Position numbers and translations under genes: made by a program. Of a stretch of 64,000 bases of DNA, positions 35,411 to 43,371 are shown in pieces. Source of the stretch: Dolichospermum sp. DET69 (GTDB lineage Bacteria > Cyanobacteriota > Cyanobacteriia > Cyanobacteriales > Nostocaceae); the NCBI GenBank assembly GCA_017355425.1, contig CP070233.1, positions 4,745,501 to 4,809,500 of the forward strand, written 5' to 3'. The number at the start of each line of letters is the position of its first letter. Position 1 is the stretch's first letter. The notes beneath the pieces are model-generated. The model was not told where the DNA came from. It made no database searches and saw only the letters and a program-made list of their open reading frames with translations.

Positions 35411-35470
35411 ACTACAAACTGAGGTTTTGTACTACTTGCCTCTGGTAACACGCTCGCTATATTTACCCCC
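35411..35470 (+). promoter_or_regulatory. Conserved upstream element (copy 2)
   Basis: Same block as 30584-30642, here on the plus strand and ending 104 bases before the start codon at 35574. It contains TTGCCT and TATATT 16 bases apart. A shorter relative (ACACGCTCGCTATATCTACCCC on the minus strand) lies at about 35138-35171, upstream of the CVNH gene. The repeated promoter supports co-regulation of the exported-protein genes. Confidence 0.6.
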
Positions 35471-35573
35471 ATAAGCTTTATTTATTAAAAAATTTTACGT
35501 AAATATGCTGCTGTTAAACCTCATACTAAATATTAAAGTATTTGATGAAGCAATATTCATATCCTCAACTTCA

Positions 35574-36197
35574 ATGAAAGCAAAGATCGTCTTGAGAAGC
35601 ATTACAACAGCAGGATTAGTATTCTTAAGTATTGGCTTCAATTTTGGAGTATTTCAGTCACCAGCTAATGCAAAAGATTTGTGCGAAAGGGCTGGTATTT
35701 GCGCTTCTCCTCCAGAACGACCTACCAAATCCTCTATTGTCAAAAGACTGTCTGGCAATTTCCGTGGAACAGGAGGACAACAGGAAGCAATCATACACGA
35801 TCTGGGGCGTAACAGAATACAGATTCTTGTCGATGGTGTCGTGTGGTTTGATTCAGGAGATGGAGAATTTAATTTCAGTAGTACACGCGGAAGATGTCTC
35901 ACTGGTCTATTTTCAGGGAGCGGAAGGACGGATATTACCTGTATGTATGACTATGGCAACTCTAACGTAGGTTTTGTTGTTTTTACCTCTAATGGACGTG
36001 GTTTCAGTTTGAATCCGTGGTGGACGAGTGGAGCAGGTAATATGAATCCTGACATGATTGGCGAGATAGTCGCTGGGGACTTTGCTCGAACTGGTGCGAC
36101 AGGACTTAGATTTTCATATAAATATCCTGAAAATACTGGTTATATTACTATGGCATCCAATGGTTCAAGTTTTAAAGTGCAGAAAATTGATCGATAA
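35574..36197 (+). CDS. Exported FG-GAP/VCBS-like repeat protein
   Basis: The start is placed at the ATG at 35574, since translation from there begins MKAKIVLRSITTAGLVFL and is a proper signal peptide cleaved after ANA. The mature part (about 175 residues) has repeated G-x-F-x-G-x-G-x-x-D-I-T and F-x-x-N-G-x-G-F strands (TGLFSGSGRTDITCMYDYG, VVFTSNGRGFSL, VAGDFARTGATGL), like FG-GAP/VCBS blades of secreted proteins. It has three Cys. It is likely extracellular. It shares an upstream element with the 30066 gene. Confidence 0.72.
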   Translation: MKAKIVLRSITTAGLVFLSIGFNFGVFQSPANAKDLCERAGICASPPERPTKSSIVKRLSGNFRGTGGQQEAIIHDLGRNRIQILVDGVVWFDSGDGEFNFSSTRGRCLTGLFSGSGRTDITCMYDYGNSNVGFVVFTSNGRGFSLNPWWTSGAGNMNPDMIGEIVAGDFARTGATGLRFSYKYPENTGYITMASNGSSFKVQKIDR

Positions 36198-36338
36198 ATT
36201 GAATATTTATTGCCAAAAAATTTGCTTGTAAGCACTAATTAGATTGATGTTTGGCTGTCAGGAATCATTTGTAGATTCTCTAGGATAGCTAGTTCTGAAG
36301 TTTCAAAACATTAAAGTCTGAAGATAAACGGATAAAAA

Positions 36339-36899
36339 ATGAACAATAAAAAATTAAATTGCTTGCTTCCCATTGTAGGATTGGTATTGGCTCTTACACC
36401 AGTTTTAGAAGCTTCAGCCCAAAACAAGACACAATACTACGAAAGCGTTGCTGCTTCTTGTAAGGCAACGCTTAACTCTACAGGGCGTGCTTCTCTGTAG
36501 TCAGATATCCGAAATGCCGCTACCAACGATGCAGGAAACACCAGTAGTGACACTTATTACAAACGAGCGACCGAACATTGTGAGTACAATCTGAGAGGTG
36601 AGAAACCTTTATGGGAGCAGATCAGGTTAAATGCGATCGCTTCTCTACCAATTTCCAACCAACCTTATTACCAAAAGAGAATTGCTGCTCATTGTGAGTG
36701 GCTCCTAAGTAATACGGGGCGTGCAGACTGGTGGCGTTTAATTCGAGATTCCGCCATTAATGATGCAAATAATACTACTAGTGAGTATTATTACAGGAGA
36801 ATTGGTGAACACTGTTCTTATCTCCTCAACCAAAGAAAGAAGCCTGAAGATTGGAATCTAATTGAGAAATCTGCAAGGTTAGATTCGTTTAATCAGTAA
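36339..36899 (+). pseudogene. Exported repeat protein gene with one in-frame amber codon
   Basis: From the ATG at 36339 the frame begins MNNKKLNCLLPIVGLVLALTP (signal, ASA cleavage). It then shows related repeats of about 45 residues containing YY-x2-R(I/A)-x3-HC..L and GRA-..W..IR..A. TAG at 36498-36500 (codon 54) interrupts it. Aligning the repeats (GRASL-stop-SDIRNAATND with GRADWWRLIRDSAIND) places the stop at a Trp position, so TGG to TAG is the likely change. The frame otherwise stays open for 132 more codons to TAA at 36897. It is a recent pseudogene, or the amber is read through. Confidence 0.75.
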
Positions 36900-37215
36900 C
36901 ACGATGATTTTATGCGATACCTACGGCGGTAAACTACACACTGGCAATAGTCCCAATCGCACATCTGAATTTTTCGATTAATCGGTGGTTCAATCGCACA
37001 GACTTGACAAAAGCTGATTGCAGAATAATCTGACATAGAAAAAGTTAGAAGAATCTGCAATTTTTCTGGTAAACACTTAATACAAGGAAGGATTTGACTA
37101 TGAACTTGAGTTTGGACTAACTGGCATTTAGCAGCAATGAAAAGAAGGCAAGAGAAAATTACCCAACATCCTTGAGAGGCCCAGTGTTGTTGAATCGTCG
37201 AAAAAGAAGCAGAAA
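36900..37215. other. Region between amber gene and IS701-like transposase
   Basis: About 315 bases. On the minus strand a frame reads on from the 3' side of the transposase with several Cys pairs (CIKC, CQVC, CDWDYC) and ends at about 36899. It has no convincing start or ribosome-binding site, so I do not call it a gene. Confidence 0.3.
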
Positions 37216-38532
37216 CTAAGCAGCAGTTAGGTCAGCGTTCTTAAGTGTTTCTTCTGATTTAGGTTTTTTAGATGGGTGTTTTTTGACAGTAGGATAACGG
37301 GGACGTGGAGGTGGCTGATGTCCTTGGGGGCGACCAGGTGATTTACCGCGAGTTTTGGGGGGTTGGGCAGGAGTGCCAATAACAGCTAAAATTAGAGGAA
37401 AAGCTTGTGCTACACGCCCTGGAGATAGTGTATCCTGAGTTGATTGCCAAGGCAATGGGGAGTCGATGCAGGCAGATATAGCTAACCATAGTTGCCAAGT
37501 TAACAGGGGCATTAGGTCACTCCATCGTTCTGCTGCCCGAGTTGAGCTAAGTTGAGGCTGTGTCCAATGTAACCTTTGCTTCGCAAAACGATACCAATGT
37601 TCTAGAGTAAAACGGCGTAAATATTTGTGCCAGAGATCCTCTAATGCAGGCATTGTCTGACCCAACCAAGCCAGCCATAAGGGTTGAAACTGACGATTGC
37701 GTCCGACTGGTTGGAGTATCTCGACGCGGATGATTTCCATTGCCCGGTTTGGGGATTGAAGGAAATGAAATCCACTCCAACGCATGACTTTCACCTTTCC
37801 AACTTTCGGGTCTTCCACTTCTAAAGTTTCAGTTGCCTCTGGCCAAGTTTCCGGGTCATTGAACTTAAACTTATGACCATGCTTACGAGGTGCGCCTCGT
37901 CCTTTATAAGTATCGGGTATACCCCATACACATCTGTTGGATGCTAACCGCAATAATAGGTCTGCCTCAATCTTCTCCGTGGCTTGCACAAATTTGGCAT
38001 TACCATAGCCTCGGTCATAGGCTGCAAGGGGTCTTTTTCCTAACTCACGAGTGACTTGTAAGAGTTGAAATGCAGCTTTACTTACTGGCGTTTCAAAGCT
38101 AGTGATTCGTTCATGTTTCAACGGTAATGCCCAACTCCCATCCTTCTCTGGTATCCAGGCTAATGTACTATAACTTTGTCCGATACCTATGCTCCCTCTG
38201 GAGTCTCCATGAAATGTTCTTTCTTTTAGTATCTTTGCTTCTGGTCGTCCCCAAAAGCTATTATCTCCTGCCAGAAATGGCTGTTCATCCGTCTTTACCT
38301 CTTGTACCACTAGTTTCATTAGTTTCCTTTTCGGTGGACGACTATCATGCAGTGCTGCATAAGTACTTGACCATTGCCGTCTAAATACTGGACTTTGTGA
38401 CAAGCTTACAAATGATGTGATACTTGGACTTGTCAATACTGCATCCATCAATTCAAATACTGCATCTCTGGCCTTCCCCAACGAATCATAGATACTTTGG
38501 CGAAATTTTTCTAGTTGTGTCAGGATCATCAT
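37216..38532 (-). CDS. IS701-like DDE transposase
   Basis: A 438-residue transposase of the DDE_5 / IS701-related type. A LAGDNSFWGRPEAKILKERTF stretch holds the first Asp (D91 region), LAAYDRGYGNAKFV the second, and LEHWYRFAKQRLHW the Glu region. The C-terminal 60 residues are basic and proline-rich (PPKTRGKSPGRPQ). The gene looks intact. Terminal repeats could not be fixed. It lies directly next to a 5'-truncated RND gene, so its insertion or an associated deletion probably removed that gene's 5' part. Confidence 0.85.
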   Translation of the reverse strand: MMILTQLEKFRQSIYDSLGKARDAVFELMDAVLTSPSITSFVSLSQSPVFRRQWSSTYAALHDSRPPKRKLMKLVVQEVKTDEQPFLAGDNSFWGRPEAKILKERTFHGDSRGSIGIGQSYSTLAWIPEKDGSWALPLKHERITSFETPVSKAAFQLLQVTRELGKRPLAAYDRGYGNAKFVQATEKIEADLLLRLASNRCVWGIPDTYKGRGAPRKHGHKFKFNDPETWPEATETLEVEDPKVGKVKVMRWSGFHFLQSPNRAMEIIRVEILQPVGRNRQFQPLWLAWLGQTMPALEDLWHKYLRRFTLEHWYRFAKQRLHWTQPQLSSTRAAERWSDLMPLLTWQLWLAISACIDSPLPWQSTQDTLSPGRVAQAFPLILAVIGTPAQPPKTRGKSPGRPQGHQPPPRPRYPTVKKHPSKKPKSEETLKNADLTAA

Positions 38533-38608
38533 GTCAATGATTTATTACTTTCATTGACTTTACGCCAGTCAGTGTTACTGCTGACTGCTTTTCTCTAGCT
38601 TTTTAGTC

Positions 38609-39805
38609 CAAAGTCCAGTTCCTATTGGTGGACAACAAACTAATTCTCAATATCAATTTACATTACAAAGTTTAAATATAGAAGAATTGCGAGAATATTT
38701 ACCAAAGTTATTAAATAGAATTAGAGTGATACCGGGTTTGCGAAGTGTGGATAGTGATTTGCAACTTAGCACTCCTCAAATACAAGTTCAGGTTGATCAT
38801 GCGAAAGCTGCAACTTTAGGGATTACAGCCGCACAAGTACAAAAAACTCTTAGTTATGCTTATGGTTCTAGTCAGGTTTCTACTATTTATAGTCCGAATA
38901 ATCAATTTTATGTAATTTTAGAATTAACGCCAGAATATCAACGTGATCCAAATGCTTTAGCTATGCTTTATGTGCGCTCAAATAATGGTAAATTAATTCC
39001 TTTGAGTGCGATCGCTAATATAATCCAAACAGTTGCACCTTTGACTGTTAATCACCTATCTCAACTGCCTTCTGCAACTATATCTTTTGATACTTTACCT
39101 GAATTTTCTTTAAATCAAGCAACAGCAGCTATTCAGAAACTGGCCGAAGAAATTCTTCCTGCCACAATTACAACTAATTTTCAAGGTTCGGCACAGGTTT
39201 TTAATCAGTCTTTTGGAGATTTAGGTTGGTTATTACTAATATCTATTGTGGTAATTTATCTAATTCTAGGGATTCTTTATGAAGATTTTATTCACCCAAT
39301 TACTATTCTTTCTGGTTTACCTGCGGCGGGTTTTGGTGCATTATTAACACTATATATTTTTCAGGTGGAATTAAATCTTTACTCGTTTATTGGCATTATT
39401 TTACTAGTGGGTATTGTGAAGAAAAATGGAATTATGTTGGTAGATTTTGCCATTGAATCCCAGCGTCAATCAGGAAAAACCCCAGTAATGGCAATTTATC
39501 AAGCTTGTTTAGTACGTTTTCGTCCCATTATGATGACAACTATGGCGGCGTTAATTGGAACTTTACCAATTGCTTTAGGAACGGGAACAGGTTCAGAAGC
39601 GCGTCGTCCCTTGGGAATTGCGATTGTTGGCGGTTTGTTATTTTCGCAAATTTTGACTTTGTATTTAACGCCAGTTTTTTATACCTATATGGAATCATTG
39701 AGAAAGAAACTAAATCGCCAAAACAAAAATAATCGGAATGGCTACTCCAAATTGAGAGCAGCAAGTCCTAATTCTCAAAACATCAATAGTGTGGATATAA
39801 ATTAG
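38609..39805 (+). pseudogene. C-terminal third of an RND (AcrB/HAE1) efflux pump
   Basis: About 398 residues matching the second half of an RND inner-membrane pump: QSPVPIGGQQTNSQYQFTLQS, the porter domain VQVDHAKAATLGIT, then membrane helices with LLLISIVVIYLILGILYEDF, SGLPAAGFGALL, GIVKKNGIMLVDFA and the RFRPIMMTTMAALIGTLPIALGTG motif. A normal protein has about 1040 residues, so roughly 60 per cent is missing at the 5' side. The open frame runs into transposase-flanking DNA near 38605. Not functional as it stands. Confidence 0.9.
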
Positions 39806-39808
39806 CAG

Positions 39809-40690
39809 TTAAATTTGTGGTAATTCTAAGGGGATACTACCTAGAAGTCCTTTCCGAAAATCAGTGATCATTTGTCTGGCTGTGCGTTCTATATCACCCT
39901 TATAACGATGTTCTGCTAAGGCTTGTAAATAGTCTTCTCCTGTGTGCATGATGGAATCGAGATCATAGCGTTTAAGAAATGGGTGTGGTGGTAATGAATG
40001 AGAATGTGTTTTCTGAAGTTCATTAACTATATCTATGAATGCCGCAGCTATGAGTTGATTATCATAAGCCGCTTCACCGATATCATCACAAATAGCTAAT
40101 TTGATAGCTGCGGCTTGGCTGTCAAGTCTGGCTGGAATGACACCAGGAGCATCTAGTAATTGTAGTTCATCTGAAATTCTTACCCACCGCAGTTGACGGG
40201 TAACACCGGGACGGGCTGCGCTTTCTACGACTCGCTTTCCTATCAACCGATTAATTAAAGCTGATTTACCGACATTGGGAAAACCAATCACGACAGCACG
40301 AACAGGACGAGGTAACATTCCTCTATCTATACGGCGTTGGTTCAGTTCTATCCCCGCTGCTTGAGCAGCTTTGATAATGGCAGTGATACCTTGACCATGT
40401 TGGGCGTTGGTAAAATATGGAAATTCACCTCGATTTTTAAACCACTCTATCCATTGCGATCGCACTTGTGGTAAAACCATATCTACTCGGTTGAGTACCA
40501 ATATTCGGGCTTTTGTCCCTACCCATTCATTCATTTGTGGGTGATTTGTGGTTATGGGAATACGAATATCTCGCACTTCTAAAACTACATCAACCCGTTT
40601 TAGCTGTTCTTTGAGATTTTTCTCAGCTTTGGCAATGTGTCCGGGATACCATTGAATCAGATTTAATTTGTAATTTTGTGTTATTGACAT
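39809..40690 (-). CDS. ylqF: Ribosome biogenesis GTPase YlqF/RbgA
   Basis: A 293-residue circularly permuted GTPase. Motif order is G4 (LNRVDM, near residue 65), G1 (GFPNVGKSALINRL, near 140) and G3 (LDAPG, near 183). The N-terminal IQWYPGHIAKAEKNLKEQL is the family signature. It acts in maturation of the 50S subunit in the cytoplasm. It is convergent with the RND remnant, three bases apart at the stops. Short TTAGTCAT repeats lie before the next gene. Confidence 0.93.
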   Translation of the reverse strand: MSITQNYKLNLIQWYPGHIAKAEKNLKEQLKRVDVVLEVRDIRIPITTNHPQMNEWVGTKARILVLNRVDMVLPQVRSQWIEWFKNRGEFPYFTNAQHGQGITAIIKAAQAAGIELNQRRIDRGMLPRPVRAVVIGFPNVGKSALINRLIGKRVVESAARPGVTRQLRWVRISDELQLLDAPGVIPARLDSQAAAIKLAICDDIGEAAYDNQLIAAAFIDIVNELQKTHSHSLPPHPFLKRYDLDSIMHTGEDYLQALAEHRYKGDIERTARQMITDFRKGLLGSIPLELPQI

Positions 40691-40740
40691 TAGTTATTAG
40701 TCATTAGTTATTAGTCATTAGTCATTGGTAATATTTCCCC
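40691..40740. repeat. Short tandem repeats (TTAGTCATTAG type)
   Basis: Several copies of TTAGTTA / TTAGTCA words in tandem, the heptamer type of Nostocales. They separate the ylqF start from the VOC gene. Confidence 0.8.
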
Positions 40741-40750
40741 CTGTTCCCTA

Positions 40751-41116
40751 TTACTTTGATTGATGTAAAATTAAACGGTTGCCGTCGGGGTCATAAGCGT
40801 AAATTTCTATTCCGTGGGAAGCTGTGCAAGTCATTCCGGGTGGGGGATAGCCTAAAGATGTTAGGTGAGATATGGCAGTTTCTAAATTATTTACTTCTAA
40901 ACACAAACTTAGGGGACTTTGGGCATTAGTGACAAATTCCGGTTCATTTGCTGATTTAGGTGTAAAAATACCTAATTTTAACCCAGCAAGTTGAAACTCA
41001 GCATAAATATGGGGAATTAATTTATTCGGTTTTTGTTCTAGCAATTGAGTATAGAAACTGACTATATTGTCAAAATTAACTGTGGCTATAGTAACGATTA
41101 TACTATTATATTGCAT
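40751..41116 (-). CDS. VOC-superfamily protein (glyoxalase/bleomycin-resistance fold)
   Basis: A 121-residue single VOC unit: an N-terminal MQYNSIIVTIATVNFDNIVSFY strand and helix, a central FQLAGLKLGIF, LCLEVNNLETAISHL, and the C-terminal AYDPDGNRLIL typical of the fold. A single unit must dimerise to form a metal site. His and Glu ligands are not certain, so the substrate is unknown. It reads in the same direction as ylqF, about 60 bases away. Confidence 0.85.
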   Translation of the reverse strand: MQYNSIIVTIATVNFDNIVSFYTQLLEQKPNKLIPHIYAEFQLAGLKLGIFTPKSANEPEFVTNAQSPLSLCLEVNNLETAISHLTSLGYPPPGMTCTASHGIEIYAYDPDGNRLILHQSK

Positions 41117-41193
41117 ATAGGAGAATTCAAAAGTATTGCTAACGTTACGCTGCGCTATCAGCAGAAAATTTATTTTCTATTACCAATTACCTA

Positions 41194-41847
41194 TTAAGCA
41201 TAATATTGTGACATAAACTTATCAGTTACCTGCCAAAGTTGCTCATCTAATTTTGATAATGCCCATTCGGCGATTTCTTGGGGTACACCACCATAAAAGG
41301 CTTCAGCAATACTACCTGTAATACAAGCTATGGTGTTACTATCACCACCAATAGAAATAGCATTACGAATTGCGTCTTCAAAATCTGTAGATTCTAAAAA
41401 GGCAGTAATAGCTTGGGGAACGGATTCTAGGCAAGATTCATTGAATTCATAAGTTGGTCTAATTTCGGCTAAAGTAGGTTTTAAGTTGTAGCCAAAGGAT
41501 TTTTGGACATAAGACCTAATACTAGATTTATCATACCCTGTCCGCGCTAAAAAGATGGTGGCTGCGGTTGCCTGTGCGCCCTTAATGCCTTCAGGATGGT
41601 TGTGGGTAACTTCGGCACTGCTTTGAGCTTCTTGTAATACAGTATTAAGATCATCAAAGACAGATCCTATGGAACTAACCCGCATGGCTGAACTGTTCCC
41701 CCAACTATTGTAGGCTTCGGTGCTATCGGATTTTGCCCATTCTCGAAATTTATCACTATAACCAAGTTCTGGATATTCAGCGTAGTATAATTTGAAGGTT
41801 TCAATATATCGAAATTGGTCAATATATTTAGCTATTTCACTGGCTTT
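41194..41847 (-). pseudogene. 5'-truncated ADP-ribosylglycohydrolase gene
   Basis: The frame from about 41847 to 41194 reads ASEIAKYIDQFRYIE, then NSWGNSSAMRVSSIG, THNHPEGIKGAQATAATIF, SIGGDSNTIACITGSIAEAFYGG and a closing helix. These are the middle and C-terminal parts of a DraG-like ADP-ribosylglycohydrolase, with the second metal site (GGDSNT) present. The N-terminal 60 or so residues with the TDDT metal motif are absent, and TAA precedes the open frame. The internal ATG at 41685 would start after much of the fold, so a functional product is unlikely. Confidence 0.8.
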
Positions 41848-41998
41848 TTAGACACAATAAAAGAGCTAGAATTTTTGTGTGCATAATTTATTTTTTGATA
41901 GTAACGTAATTTTTACGAACTATTGTTTTGAATTACCCGTGAATGTAGTTTTTGTATACTACTCATTGAAGTGCGGAATGTGGGATTTAAATCATGAT

Positions 41999-42889
41999 TC
42001 AAATAAACTCATTTATTCGCCGCCAAATACTTTCTAATAAATCAGGATTATCCATATCAATATATTCAATATTCGGAGATTGTCTAAACCAAGTCCGTTG
42101 ACGTTTTGCGAATTGTCTTGTATGTAAAGCAATTAAATCTATAGCTTCTTCTAAGTTAATTTCTCCCGTCAAATATTGCTTAATTTCTTGATATCCCAAG
42201 GTGTTTAATAAAGATAAATCAGTCCCATGTTTTTGGCAGAGATATTCAACTTCACCAACTAAACCATCGGCAATCATTTGTTCAGTTCGTTTGCGAATTC
42301 TCACATCTAAATGTTCTGCATTACTATCTAAACAAATTTGTAAAATTGGATAATTAGGGGGATTTTCTCCCTGTTGTTCAGAAATAGGAATACCAGTTGC
42401 ATAATAAACTTCTAAAGCTCTTAATGTTCGCACCAAATCATTAGCGTGAATTTTTTGGGTAGCAATCGGATCAACTTGTTGCAATATTTGATAAAGTTGA
42501 TGTTGACCAAGAGATTCTAATTGCGATCGCAATTCTAGTTGTGGTGATACTCTAGGAATCTTCATTCCCCGCACAATGGAACGGATATATAAGCCAGTCC
42601 CACCTACTAACAACAATGGCTTAACTGCCAAACTAGCAATTAAAGCTTGTGCTTGTTCCTGATAATCTGCTAATGTCATTACCTGAGTTGGTTCGCAGAT
42701 GTCTATTAAATAATGGGGAACTAATTTTTGTTCAGCTATATTTGGTTTAGCTGTACCAATATCAAAATCACGATATACTTGACGGGAATCAGCGCTCAGA
42801 ATTATAGTATCCAATCTCTGGGCTAAACTTAAAGCTAAACCGGATTTACCCGTCGCCGTCGCCCCACAAATTACAATTAATTTAGTCAT
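41999..42889 (-). CDS. miaA: tRNA dimethylallyltransferase MiaA
   Basis: A 296-residue protein. P-loop GATATGKSGLA is at residues 9-19, then SADSRQVYRDFDIGTAKP (catalytic Asp and tRNA contact), LVGGTGLYIRSIV, and TRQFAKRQRTWFR near the C-terminus. It transfers dimethylallyl from DMAPP to A37 of tRNAs reading UNN codons. The length and all motifs are normal for the family. The start at 42889 is directly followed upstream by the 35-bp palindromic repeats. Confidence 0.95.
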   Translation of the reverse strand: MTKLIVICGATATGKSGLALSLAQRLDTIILSADSRQVYRDFDIGTAKPNIAEQKLVPHYLIDICEPTQVMTLADYQEQAQALIASLAVKPLLLVGGTGLYIRSIVRGMKIPRVSPQLELRSQLESLGQHQLYQILQQVDPIATQKIHANDLVRTLRALEVYYATGIPISEQQGENPPNYPILQICLDSNAEHLDVRIRKRTEQMIADGLVGEVEYLCQKHGTDLSLLNTLGYQEIKQYLTGEINLEEAIDLIALHTRQFAKRQRTWFRQSPNIEYIDMDNPDLLESIWRRINEFI

Positions 42890-43003
42890 TAGTTAGTAGG
42901 GGCGCAGGGCCTGCGCCCATTCATTAGTTAGTAGGGGCGCAGGGCCTGCGCCCATTCATTAGTCAGTAGGGGCGCAGGGCCTGCGCCCATTCATTAGTCA
43001 GTA
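42890..43003. repeat. Three tandem 35-bp palindromic repeats
   Basis: GGGGCGCAGGGCCTGCGCCC is repeated at 42899, 42934 and 42969 with period 35 (linker CATTCATTAGT-AGTA). Each unit is a hairpin with an 8-base stem. Located between miaA and the gyrB promoter. Confidence 0.95.
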
Positions 43004-43116
43004 GATATTGTTTGAAAAGTTTTTGGCGAATATAATTCGCTACTACACAAGCAAAGTCTATCTATTCCTTCGATCCCGTAAGGGATACGTGGACTAATGA
43101 AAAATCAAAGTTTTTT

Positions 43117-43138
43117 AACCCACGCAGGTGGGTTTTGT
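43117..43138 (+). terminator. Hairpin before gyrB
   Basis: TAACCCACGCAGGTGGGTTTTG: a 6-7 base stem AACCCAC / GTGGGTT with following T run. It may insulate gyrB from upstream transcription. Confidence 0.5.
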
Positions 43139-43301
43139 CTCTGTGGTTCCGCGACTTCCAGTTGCCAGGTAGGTTATAAATTAGACTTGTTCTTTCAACC
43201 TCTCAGGGGAAATATTCTTGCCCTCCTCTTTAGATCACATCATATCCCCTAGATAAACTTCTCATCAAATTGCGCTACAGACGGCAGGAAGGCTTTTGTG
43301 T

Positions 43302-43307
43302 TATAAT
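43302..43307 (+). promoter_or_regulatory. gyrB -10 box
   Basis: TATAAT preceded by TGTGT, about 65 bases before the chosen gyrB start codon. No good -35 at the standard distance was seen. This gives a short leader. Confidence 0.45.
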
Positions 43308-43371
43308 GTTGGGGCGATTTGACTTTCTTCGCCTTTTGGCGATTTTAACCCCAAGCATCAGGAGAATTTTC

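Noticed and set aside
36899-37150. Cys-containing minus-strand frame behind the IS701-like transposase
   Set aside because: Contains CIKC, CQVC and CDWDYC, which is suggestive, but no credible start or ribosome-binding site was seen.
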